From NCBI GenBank assembly GCA_030602705.1, contig JAUVZF010000002.1, forward strand, positions 1 through 64,000: a DNA stretch of 64,000 nt, written 5' to 3'. A model generated the notes under the pieces. It did no database searches, had not been told where the DNA came from, and was given only the letters and a program-made list of their open reading frames with translations. This stretch comes from Planctomycetota bacterium. GTDB lineage: Bacteria; Planctomycetota; Phycisphaerae; FEN-1346. The position numbers and the translations under genes were made by a program. Shown piece by piece: positions 16,128 through 25,070 of this stretch (positions are counted from its first letter, which is position 1; every line of letters starts with the position of its first letter).

Positions 16128-18587
16128 CTACGGTGCTTTGCGCCACTCGGCGATCTTGGCCAGCCGGTCATCGAGCGGCGCTTTCAGGTCATATCCGTGA
16201 TCGCTGCGTCCGGTAGCGGCCTCCAGCGCCGCAAGGACTCTGGTCTCAAGCATTCTCTGCTTCTTGGTGGCGGCGGCGGCGAGGGCGTCGAGCAACCTGG
16301 CGGCGGCCGGCTTCCCGACCTTCTTGAGCGTGGCGGTGGCAGCCGCCACCTGTTCATCGGAGCCGGCCAACTTCGCGAGTGCCGCGTCGATCGCCCCGGC
16401 AGCCGCCTGATCCTTGAGCGTTTTCAGTGCCGGCGCCATGGCCGTGCCGCCCCAGTCCGGCCGCGCCCGCGCCAGCGCTGTGAGCAATTCCATCGCCTGT
16501 TCAGGCCGCTTGGCCTTCAGCAGCGCCTCGGCCCGCGTCCGGATGGCGTTGAGGATGGTGTTGCGGCTGGTCGTGTCGGCCCCGTCCATGGCGGCCACCA
16601 GAGGGGGAACGCCCTCGGTGTAAGGTTCTTTGGCGAGCAGGATGAGGCCGAGTTGCCGATGGAGTCCGCGGAGGCGGGGCTTGTTATCGTCCGGTGTCAG
16701 GATGATCAGTTGCCGCAGCGTCGGCACCGCGCTGTCCGGGGTGCCTGCGGCCACGTAAGCGTCCACGAGTTTCTCGTAGAGCGCCACGGCCGCCGGCGTG
16801 TTGCGTGCGGTGGCGGGGACCTTCGTCAGGGCCAGTTCGAAGAGTGCGGCGGCCCGCGGCATGTCCTCGGCGCCTTCGCGTGCAAAGAAGACGTCGCCCA
16901 TCTGCTGGGCCAGGTCCGTGGAGCCGCTCTGGTCGGCGAGCGAGCAGATGGCCTCCCAGAGTGCGTTTCGGACGGCCGGTTCCGCCTCGGCGCCGGGCTT
17001 GAGCCGGTCTGCCATCTTGGCGGCGGCATCCGCTCCGCCGACTTTTGCCATGGCGGCCGCCACCGCCTGGCGGACGCCCTTGTCCTTGTCCTGAAGCCGT
17101 GCGACCAGGGCCGCCACCGTCTTCTGGCCGACCTTGGCAAGGTTCCCCAGCCCCTGGGCGGCGCTGAAGCGAACGCTCGGCACCGGATCCTCGAGGGCTG
17201 CCGAGAGGATCTGCTCGGCCGACGGCGGCGCGATCCTCGCCAGCGCCAGGCAGCCGGCCTCGCGGACCGCCGGCTGCGTGGCCGCCCGGGCGAGATGGCT
17301 GAGCGGCTTCAGCGCCGGCTTGACGGCCTCGGCATGGGCGCCGTTTTTTTCGCCGATCTGTCCGAGCGCCCCGGCGGCACGGAGCACTTCGACCTCGCTC
17401 GCCGCATCGAGCATGGCCACCAACTTCGGCACGGCCTTGACCACCTTGAGATCGCCAAGGGCCGAGGCGATAGCGGCCCGCGTCTCGGGCAACTCTTCGT
17501 TGTCGAGTTGTGCGAGCAGGACGGGGCCGGCGGCGGTTTCCTGCCAGGCGGCCAGCGCTTTGGCTGCGGCCGCGCGAACGATCGACGACTCGTCGCCGAG
17601 ATGTTTCAGGAGGGCGGCGATCAGTTCCTGATACGCCTGGCGGGCGGCGCCGTTTCCGCTGCTGAGTACGCCGGGCGCCATCGCGGCCGCCTGCCGGGCG
17701 GCGAGGGCCCGGACTTGCGGGACGGCGTCGCCGAGATGGGCCAGCGCCAGTTTGCCCTTCGCCTGGGCGTCGGCCGCCTCATAGATTTCCGTCAGTTGGC
17801 TGATCAGTCGTGCCTGGACGCGCGCCAGTTCCCCCTCGCGGCGTTTGAGGCGCTCCCGAAATCGTTTGAGCAACCCCGCCAGGAGCCGCGACTCGGCAAC
17901 GCCCTGGTGCGCCCTCCACCACTGGTTCCACGCCTTGGCCGAGGCCGCCAGGTCCGTGAGGCCGGTCATGTCGGCCAGCGCCGCGGCGGCCGCTTCGACC
18001 ACGGCGGGCTGCGGGTCTGAGGTCATCTCGACGAGCGCCTCGATGGCGCGTTTGTCCATGATCTGCGAGAGCGCCTGGATGGACGCCAGCCTTGCGCCCA
18101 TCGCCGTCGTGGACGCCGAGGCCAGGTCTTTCAGGCCCTTGAGGACTTTCTCGTTGCCTTGGTACGCGCCGAACGCCAGCGCCGCAGCGCGGCGGGTCGG
18201 TTCGTCGTCGCTGCGCAGGACTCCGAAGAGCGGGTCGATGAGCGCTTCGTGGGCCGAGTCGCGCGCTGCAAGAACGCCGAGCACGGCAAGGGTCGCCTCG
18301 GATGGGGCCGGCGCGGCCAACACTTCGAGCAGGATCGCGCGAGTTGCCTCGTTGTCCTTCTCGATGAGCACCTGAGCGGCGTCGCGGCGGGTGGCGAACG
18401 TGCGATCCGGCCCCGTCAGGAAGTCGCGAAGGCGGGCGAGTTCGGGGTCGGGTTTCCGGGCAGACGCGCCGGCCTTGGCGCCAAACGCCGCGGGAGCCGA
18501 AATCAACACGGCGACCGCGAGCGCCAGGACACGGACGGCCCCGCGCGACCATGCGGCCGGATTATGGCACACCTTCCCCGCCCGCAT
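16128..18587 (-). CDS. Exported HEAT-repeat protein
   Basis: Signal peptide (VRVLALAVAVLISAPAAFGA); many HEAT-type helices (VPSVRFSAAQGLGNLAKVG, DKGVRQAVAAAMAKVGG). Confidence 0.8.
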   Translation of the reverse strand: MRAGKVCHNPAAWSRGAVRVLALAVAVLISAPAAFGAKAGASARKPDPELARLRDFLTGPDRTFATRRDAAQVLIEKDNEATRAILLEVLAAPAPSEATLAVLGVLAARDSAHEALIDPLFGVLRSDDEPTRRAAALAFGAYQGNEKVLKGLKDLASASTTAMGARLASIQALSQIMDKRAIEALVEMTSDPQPAVVEAAAAALADMTGLTDLAASAKAWNQWWRAHQGVAESRLLAGLLKRFRERLKRREGELARVQARLISQLTEIYEAADAQAKGKLALAHLGDAVPQVRALAARQAAAMAPGVLSSGNGAARQAYQELIAALLKHLGDESSIVRAAAAKALAAWQETAAGPVLLAQLDNEELPETRAAIASALGDLKVVKAVPKLVAMLDAASEVEVLRAAGALGQIGEKNGAHAEAVKPALKPLSHLARAATQPAVREAGCLALARIAPPSAEQILSAALEDPVPSVRFSAAQGLGNLAKVGQKTVAALVARLQDKDKGVRQAVAAAMAKVGGADAAAKMADRLKPGAEAEPAVRNALWEAICSLADQSGSTDLAQQMGDVFFAREGAEDMPRAAALFELALTKVPATARNTPAAVALYEKLVDAYVAAGTPDSAVPTLRQLIILTPDDNKPRLRGLHRQLGLILLAKEPYTEGVPPLVAAMDGADTTSRNTILNAIRTRAEALLKAKRPEQAMELLTALARARPDWGGTAMAPALKTLKDQAAAGAIDAALAKLAGSDEQVAAATATLKKVGKPAAARLLDALAAAATKKQRMLETRVLAALEAATGRSDHGYDLKAPLDDRLAKIAEWRKAP

Positions 18588-18821
18588 TACATACCCCCAT
18601 TCTGAATTATCGCTGCCAACGTCACACGGTACCTTTCGGCTGAGTGAGTGTCAACCGGAATCGGGCAGAACGGGCGGGTTTCTGAGGTTTTCGGCCGATT
18701 CCGGTGCCCCGCGCCCTTCGGCCCGTTCGCCTGCCGTTCCGGACGCCCGTCTCAGACGGGCTAGCGCAGTTCACGATTGGTTGTAGCACCGTGCGCGGCC
18801 CGTACGGACCGCGCCCAACTG

Positions 18822-19292
18822 TCAAGTTGCCGCGTCAAGCCGCGCTGCGAGTTCGCGCACTGTGAGGCCCGTCACCGGGTCGATGGCGTCGGGGGCGATC
18901 CGCGAGAGCGGTTCCAGAACGAACCGACGCTCGCGCAGACGCGGATGCGGGATGGTCAGTTCCGCCGTCTCCAGTATGAGACGGCCGTAGAGCAGAATGT
19001 CGAGGTCGATCCGGCGTGGTCCCCAGCGTGGCCCTTGGCGACGGCCGAGGTCGTGTTCGATGCGTTTCAGTTCCGCCAGCAGCGCCGCCGGCTCCAGGTC
19101 GGTCTCGATCGCCGCGGCGCCGTTCAGGTAGTGCGGCTGTCCGGGCTGACCGCCGACCGGCTCGGTTTCGAGAAGAGCGCTGACCGTCCGCACGCGGATC
19201 GCAGGGTGCGCGGCCAGTTGCGCGAGCGCCGCCTTGAGCATCTCGCGACGCTTGCCGAGGTTGGCGCCCAGGCCAAGGTAAACGGTTGGCAT
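18822..19292 (-). CDS. folK: 2-amino-4-hydroxy-6-hydroxymethyldihydropteridine pyrophosphokinase
   Basis: VYLGLGANLGKR, PVGGQPGQPHYLNGAAAIET, GRRQGPRWGPRRIDLDILLYG, IPHPRLRERRFVLEPL. Confidence 0.95.
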   Translation of the reverse strand: MPTVYLGLGANLGKRREMLKAALAQLAAHPAIRVRTVSALLETEPVGGQPGQPHYLNGAAAIETDLEPAALLAELKRIEHDLGRRQGPRWGPRRIDLDILLYGRLILETAELTIPHPRLRERRFVLEPLSRIAPDAIDPVTGLTVRELAARLDAAT

Positions 19293-19297
19293 CGTCC

Positions 19298-19378
19298 CGC
19301 TCGCTTACGCTCGCGGCTAGTTACACTCGCGCCCGACCAGCCACGTGAGAAAACTAGCCGCGCACGTAAGTAAGCGGC
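19298..19378. repeat. Imperfect intergenic inverted repeat
   Basis: CGCTTACGCTCGCGGCTAGTT versus AACTAGCCGCGCACGTAAGTAAGCG, between dapL and folK. Confidence 0.65.
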
Positions 19379-19431
19379 GCAACCACTTGGGCTGCCAGCC
19401 CAATCCGCATCAAAACTTACCTGACCCTGCG

Positions 19432-20595
19432 CTAGAACTTCAGCCCCTTGATCCGCTCGGCGGCCTCTTCGAGTTTGGCCTCGGGCACCGTCAGGGCGAA
19501 CCGGATGAACCCCTCGCCGTGCGGGCCGTAGCCGATGCCCGGCGTCGCAACGATGTCGGCCTCCGCGAGCAGCCGGTCGCAAAAGGCGCGGCTGTCGATG
19601 CCGTCCGGGCAGGCGACCCAGACGTAGAACGTGGCGTCGGGGCGGTTGACGTCCAGGCCGGCGGTCGCCAGCGCCGCCACGAGGCAGTCGCGCCGCCGCC
19701 TGTACAGGGTCCGAATCGCGTGGATTTCCGGCCGGTCGTACCCACGGATCGCCGCTGCCGCCGCCCGCTGGATCGCCCCGAACACGCCGTTGTCCATGTT
19801 GCTCTTGATCGCCACGAGGCTCGCAATCACGTCGGGGTTCCCGGCGACCCATCCGCACCGCCAGCCCGTCATATTGAAGGTCTTGGAGCAGGAATGGAAC
19901 TCGACGGCCACGTCGCGGGCGCCGGCGATTTCGAGGATGCTGATGGGCGGCTGCTCGAAGTAGACCTCGCTGTAGGCCGCGTCCTGGGCGATGAGGATGT
20001 CGCGGGCGGCCGCCCACGCCACGACCGCCTCATAGAACGCCCGCGTGGCGGCGGCGGCCGTCGGGTTGTTCGGATAGTTCAAGTAGATGAGTTTGGCCCG
20101 CCGGAGGTCCTTCGCATCGAACGCGCCGAGGTCCGGCAGGTACCCGGAGTCCTTCGTAATCGGAAACCGCACCACCTCACCGCCCGCGAACCGGATGCTC
20201 GAGTTGTAGACGGGGTACCCCGGATCGGGCGAGAGGCCGACGTCGCCGGGGTTCATGATGGCCAGCGGCAGGTGGCTCAGCGTTTCCTTCGACCCCTGGG
20301 CCGGCAGGATCTCGGTGTCCGGATCGAGGGCCACGCCGAAACGTTTCTCGAAGAACTCGGCGATGGTCTCGCGGAAACCCGCGTCGCCGCGGTCCAGGGC
20401 ATACTGATGCGTCGCGGGGTCGGCCACCGCCTTCTGTGCCGCCTGGATGATGAAGTCCGGGGTGGGCGTATCGGGATCGCCGATCCCTAAGTTGATGACC
20501 GGCCGCCCCGCCGCAATCGCCGCCTTCTTCTTCTTGTCGATCTCCGCAAACAGGTACGGCGGCAACGCCTTCAAGCGGTCGCTTTGGGTCTGCAT
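19432..20595 (-). CDS. dapL: LL-diaminopimelate aminotransferase (class I/II PLP aminotransferase)
   Basis: LPPYLFAEIDKKKKAAIAAGRPVINLGIGDPDTPTPDFI, YPNNPTAAAA, HSCSKTFNMTGWRCGWVAG. Confidence 0.9.
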   Translation of the reverse strand: MQTQSDRLKALPPYLFAEIDKKKKAAIAAGRPVINLGIGDPDTPTPDFIIQAAQKAVADPATHQYALDRGDAGFRETIAEFFEKRFGVALDPDTEILPAQGSKETLSHLPLAIMNPGDVGLSPDPGYPVYNSSIRFAGGEVVRFPITKDSGYLPDLGAFDAKDLRRAKLIYLNYPNNPTAAAATRAFYEAVVAWAAARDILIAQDAAYSEVYFEQPPISILEIAGARDVAVEFHSCSKTFNMTGWRCGWVAGNPDVIASLVAIKSNMDNGVFGAIQRAAAAAIRGYDRPEIHAIRTLYRRRRDCLVAALATAGLDVNRPDATFYVWVACPDGIDSRAFCDRLLAEADIVATPGIGYGPHGEGFIRFALTVPEAKLEEAAERIKGLKF

Positions 20596-20918
20596 GGTGC
20601 GCTCGCGTTCTTTCGTGAACGGATTCGGCCTGCGCTTCCAGCCGGCGGTCGTCACCTTTTCAGGCCGCGCATTCTAGGTTCGCACACCTGCGGCGGCAAG
20701 CCTAAAGGCCGGGCGGCGGTCTTCCGGCGCCAACCCGACGCACTTACGATGTGAATTCGCCTTACGTGCCGGCACTACCCATAGCATCGCCGAGACGACC
20801 CCTGCGGACAAGAGCCTTCCGCCGGCATTTCGCAGATACGGTTGCGCCTGTCTCGGCGCACCGGCCCCGCCCGCGGAAGAATCTTGAACGCCGACCGCGC
20901 CCTTGCTAATCTATACCC

Positions 20919-21275
20919 GTGCCGAAAAAGCCTCGGCCCAAACGCAAGAGCCGGTCCGAAAAACCCAAGAGGCGATCCCCCCTTGTGGACACGCGGGTTA
21001 TCTATTGCGGCGACAACCTGGAGAAACTGAAACAGTTTTCCGACGCCTGCGTGGACTTGATTTACATAGACCCGCCCTTTAACTCCAACCGCAACTATGA
21101 AGTGTTCTGGGGCGAGACCCGCGAAAAACGGACCAAGGGATTCTTCGTCGCCTTCGATTACGCATCCGACGCCCTGACCGAAATCGACGCCTTCTTCCGC
21201 CGCAGCGGAAAATCCATCATCGCATTGACCGTAAAAGAAATCCTCGACGAAGAAATCGCCAAGAAACTTGCCTGA
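20919..21275 (+). pseudogene. Internally deleted site-specific DNA methyltransferase (N- and C-terminal ends fused)
   Basis: VIYCGDNLEKLKQFSDACVDLIYIDPPFNSNRNYEVFWGETREK (DPPF motif, N-terminus) joined directly to RTKGFFVAFDYASDALTEIDAFFRRSGKSIIALTVKEILDEEIAKKLA (typical C-terminus). Confidence 0.75.
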
Positions 21276-21532
21276 GTTTCATTCAGGCTTCCGGGCTTAT
21301 GGGCCGCCCTTGGCCCGCCAGTCAACGAAGAGGCGTACTAGGGTTCAGCAAGGCCACGAATCCGAACTACGGCCGGCGATACCAGAAGGCGTTTCGCATT
21401 CTGATGGCGAAGGAGTAACTCTCGCCCGCGCATTGTGCGATGACCGATAGATAAGGTGGCCGCTCGGCATCATGAGGAACTGACGAAAAAGGCAATGGCA
21501 TCACTGAACAACTGACTGTAAAGTGGCGGCTC

Positions 21533-22903
21533 ATGGGGAAGCCTTTCCAAGTCCGGGACGCCGTACACAGTTTCATCAGCCTGACCCGCGAGGAGGTCAG
21601 GCTGATGAACACCCCAGTATTCCAGCGCCTGCGCGGCATCCGCCAACTTGCTCTGGCCAACCTCGTCTACCCTGGCGCCCTCCACACCCGCTTCGACCAC
21701 AGCCTTGGCGTATGCCATGTCGCCCGTCTGATGGCGGAGCAACTGGACCTTAAGCCCGGCGAAACGCGTTTGGTGCGATTGGCGGCTTTGCTTCACGACT
21801 TGGGCCACGGCCCCTTCAGCCACGTTTCTGAAGACGCACTCGAGCTCTACGGTGACCGATCGAAACTGCCTCCAAAGCAAAAGAGGGAGAAGATACACGA
21901 GGTTGTGACGGGCCACCTCATCTGCCACGACGGCGATATTGCCGCCATCCTCAGAAAGAAGATCCGTCAGGAGATTGCCGACCTTCTGGCGGACGGCCGA
22001 GCCCATCGCGTGTTGCGCGCCATCGTGTCAGGTCCTCTGGACGCGGACAAGCAGGATTACCTTCTGCGGGACAGCCTTTTCTGCGGCGTGCCATATGGGC
22101 ACTTCGACCTCCACCAACTATTGCGGTCTTTTGTCGCAGGCGGCTCTAGGAACAACAAGGAATTGATGCTCGACCCGAACGGCCTGCACGCTGCGGAGCA
22201 ATACGTCCTGGCCAAGTATTACTTGACCACGAACGTGTACCGGCACAAGGTCCGCCTCATTACTGACCAGATGCTGATTCGCGCCATTGTGCTAGGGATT
22301 GAGCAGGATGAAATCAGGGACCTGAAGCGGCTCTACCAGTTCGACAACTCGGACCGGTTCTACGCAAACTACTGCCGCTGGGACGACTCGCGGTTCTTCT
22401 GCACATTCTGCCATGACGACTCCCGCAGGACGCGTTGCCGCCGCCTTCTCGAGCGTTTGGTCAGCCGCCACTTGCTCAAACAGGTGTTCGCCGAGCACAT
22501 CCGCGACTTCACCGATCCTCGAGTCAAGAGTGCGTTGCTGGGGCTCTGCAAGCCGGAAAAGCGGGGGGCGCGAGACAGGCTTGAGGCTGATCTCGCCAAG
22601 GCCTTGTCGAAACGCCTTGGGCAGAAGATTGACAAGCGATTCGTCATCGTCAATGCCTTCGACATTAAGTCCGTTCGCACCACCTCGCGCAATGACGAGG
22701 GCAGCATCCTGGTTGCCAAGGAGCCCGATCCGGTGGCCTTCGAAGAAGAGTCCGACCTTTTCAAGTCGATCAACGCAGAGTACACTAAGGGCTCGGTGGA
22801 GGTCTACGCGCCCCTTGACTGGAACAACCACACGGAGAGAAAGCGGCTGCGACGAAAGGTGAGGAAGCCAATCCTGGAGGTCATTAAGGCAATGCCCACG
22901 TAA
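21533..22903 (+). CDS. HD-domain phosphohydrolase (dGTPase/SAMHD1-like)
   Basis: VRDAVHSFISLTREEVRLMNTPVFQRLRGIRQLALANLVYPGALHTRFDHSLGVCHVA...LLHDLGHGPFSH. Confidence 0.88.
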   Translation: MGKPFQVRDAVHSFISLTREEVRLMNTPVFQRLRGIRQLALANLVYPGALHTRFDHSLGVCHVARLMAEQLDLKPGETRLVRLAALLHDLGHGPFSHVSEDALELYGDRSKLPPKQKREKIHEVVTGHLICHDGDIAAILRKKIRQEIADLLADGRAHRVLRAIVSGPLDADKQDYLLRDSLFCGVPYGHFDLHQLLRSFVAGGSRNNKELMLDPNGLHAAEQYVLAKYYLTTNVYRHKVRLITDQMLIRAIVLGIEQDEIRDLKRLYQFDNSDRFYANYCRWDDSRFFCTFCHDDSRRTRCRRLLERLVSRHLLKQVFAEHIRDFTDPRVKSALLGLCKPEKRGARDRLEADLAKALSKRLGQKIDKRFVIVNAFDIKSVRTTSRNDEGSILVAKEPDPVAFEEESDLFKSINAEYTKGSVEVYAPLDWNNHTERKRLRRKVRKPILEVIKAMPT

Positions 22904-22914
22904 GGAGCCCGAAG

Positions 22915-23478
22915 ATGGACGCGACCGATTTTGTGCTCATGGCGCTGCATGCCATGGGGGGAAAGATTCAGGGCAAGACGAAACTCCAGAAGACCACGTA
23001 TTTTCTGGGCGTGATGACCGGTCATCTTGATGACCTTGGCTATCGCGCCCACTACTACGGCCCGTACTCGGACGAGGTGGCTGACGCTGTTGATCGCTTG
23101 CACAACGTTGAGTTTGTGGACCAAAGCGTCGCCGGAGGGGGCGCGGTCAACCAATTCGGCTTCGACGTTTGCCGCTACGACTACGCGCTCACCGAGGACG
23201 GTAAGCAGATCGCTGAAGCGAAGGCTGCTGACAGGCCAACGTTCTGCAAGAAACTCCAGCGCGCCGTTAAGACCCTACGTAACGCTGGTGATGATCTCGA
23301 TTACGTGAAACTTTCCATCGCCGCCAAGACTCACTTCATGCTCGGTAAGAAGAGGGGCAAGGCAACAATGGCGGAGTTGGCCAACCTCGCGAAGCGATTC
23401 GGATGGAAGGTGACCAAAGAGCAGGTCAAGGAAGCCGCTCAGTACCTAAACACACTCGGGCTTGTGCGACTCAGTTAG
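22915..23478 (+). CDS. YwgA/Panacea (SocA-like)-type protein
   Basis: MDATDFVLMALHAMGGKIQGKTKLQKTTYFLG...LGYRAHYYGPYSDEVADAVDRL; 11 bp after the HD gene, same strand. Confidence 0.65.
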   Translation: MDATDFVLMALHAMGGKIQGKTKLQKTTYFLGVMTGHLDDLGYRAHYYGPYSDEVADAVDRLHNVEFVDQSVAGGGAVNQFGFDVCRYDYALTEDGKQIAEAKAADRPTFCKKLQRAVKTLRNAGDDLDYVKLSIAAKTHFMLGKKRGKATMAELANLAKRFGWKVTKEQVKEAAQYLNTLGLVRLS

Positions 23479-23815
23479 CGGCATCCATTGAGGCTTGCGC
23501 ACAATTCCGGGGACACCCATAACCGCCCTTCTGTCAAGGGCGATCTTGCCCCACCCTTGTTTCACCGGGCCCGTATGGGGAAGGTGAGTCCACGGAGTCG
23601 TTGGTTGTTGTCGTGGTTGTTGGTGTTGTCGTTTCCCTGGTGCTCGTCGTCCTCGTTGCTGTTCGATGCTGCGGCATCGCGTGGCTGGCAGACACCCATT
23701 CGCACCGTATCTGCTCTTCCGTCGTTCGGACCGTGCATTATTCTTCTCGCGGGTCGTACGGGCCCAATCACAGTAGCGGCACATCGGAGGCGTCGGCCTT
23801 GCGGGTCTCAACAAC

Positions 23816-23846
23816 ACACGGCCGGACAAGACCGGCCGTGGCACAC
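23816..23846 (+). repeat. Third copy of the 31-bp ACACGGCCGGACAAGACCGGCCGTGGCACAC sequence
   Basis: Exact match to 5120-5150. Confidence 0.9.
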
Positions 23847-24004
23847 TCACTTTTCAACGGCGCCGCGGCGCCGTTACGGCTTTGGCTGAGGCAGTTGCGC
23901 CGTTCAATCCTCCTTCGCCAAGGCTTCGGAGGACAAGTCCGCACTCCGAAATCCGAAATCCGCAATTGCCTTTGCCCTATTCCCTGTTCCCTGTTTTTCG
24001 GCCG

Positions 24005-24064
24005 TTTTGTTAGAACTCTAACAAAATCCCTGCCCCTCCCTCCATTTTGTTAGAACTCTAACAA
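24005..24064. repeat. Two palindromes TTGTTAGA-AC-TCTAACAA spaced 40 bp
   Basis: TTTTGTTAGAACTCTAACAAAA at 24005-24026; TTTTGTTAGAACTCTAACAA at 24045-24064. Confidence 0.8.
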
Positions 24065-24148
24065 CTTTTTGGTCCCTGCGGCGCTGCGCTCGCCGGTTGC
24101 GTTTTGGCCTTGGTGACTTACGTCAATTTTGCCCCCTTCAAAACCCCT

Positions 24149-24219
24149 CAAAAACGGAACAAAACCGAACAAAAACGGACAAAAACGGACACAGAAATCG
24201 CAAAAACGGATCAAAAACC
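24149..24219. repeat. A-rich degenerate tandem repeat, unit ~ACAAAAACGG
   Basis: aaaaacggaacaaaaccgaacaaaaacggacaaaaacggacacagaaatcgcaaaaacggatcaaaaacc. Confidence 0.75.
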
Positions 24220-24628
24220 AGCGCGTTTTGCCTTACCTATCTTAACATTTGAGGCCAAATCGCCCCTCACGGGCCAGAATCAAGGATCGGAGGCAAAAAA
24301 AGCGCGCATTTGCCTGTTTCGGCGAGGTGAAAATTGACGTAAGTGTTATAGAGCAGGCCGCATATCTGCCGGCGCCCAGGCCCCTTCGACGCTCACGGCG
24401 AGCCGAATCCGCCCGCTGCGCTCGCTCTCCGGTGACAGACGGCCGGCGGTGGCAAGTCCCGTCAAGACGACCTCGCCCCAGAGGGGACCATTCTGTCTTG
24501 CACAGACAGGGCGTCACCGCTTTGCCGCAACCTGGGGGAAAATGGCGGTTTACAGAGCCTGCGTCCGAGTCTATGCTAACCGGGGCGCGAAGCGGTGCGT
24601 GATAACAGGCAAACTGGAGGGCCGCCCC

Positions 24629-25054
24629 ATGAACGCACGGAAGAGCCTCATCGCCTGGCTCGCGGTCCTGTTGCTGTGTCTGGCTGCGGCAGGCTGCACG
24701 CCGGGCAAGGCGATGGGCCGGCGATACGGGTCGGTCATCGGTATCAAGCCGGAGAGCATCCCGGAGTACAAGCGTCTGCACGCCGCCGTCTGGCCGGAGG
24801 TGCTGGCGAAACTCCAGGAGGTGAACGTCCGGAACTACTCGATCTACCTGGCCGAGGTGAAACCGGGCGAGTTCTACCTCTTCAGTTACTTCGAATACGC
24901 GGGCGACGACTTCAAGGCCGACATGGACCGGATGGCAGCCGACCCCAACACGAAACGCTGGTGGAAGCACACAGACCCGCTCCAAGCGCCCGTGCCCACG
25001 CGCAAGGAGGGCGAGCACTGGCACACCATCGAAGAGGTGTTCCACATGGACTAG
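24629..25054 (+). CDS. Lipoprotein with L-rhamnose mutarotase (RhaM) domain
   Basis: Lipobox LAAAGC after the signal peptide; RYGSVIGIKPESIPEYKRLHAAVWPEVLAKLQEVNVRNYSIYL...FSYFEYAGDDFKADMDRMA; ends WHTIEEVFHMD. Confidence 0.85.
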   Translation: MNARKSLIAWLAVLLLCLAAAGCTPGKAMGRRYGSVIGIKPESIPEYKRLHAAVWPEVLAKLQEVNVRNYSIYLAEVKPGEFYLFSYFEYAGDDFKADMDRMAADPNTKRWWKHTDPLQAPVPTRKEGEHWHTIEEVFHMD

Positions 25055-25070
25055 CGGAAGGAGAAACGCG

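Noticed and set aside
16107-18020. 637-aa plus-strand ORF
   Set aside because: Antisense of the HEAT-repeat gene; shadow frame.
23488-24053. Val-rich ORFs (MVVVVVVGVVVSLVLVV...) as a membrane protein
   Set aside because: Generated by a GTTGTT low-complexity stretch and then runs into dispersed repeats; no supporting start site or domain.
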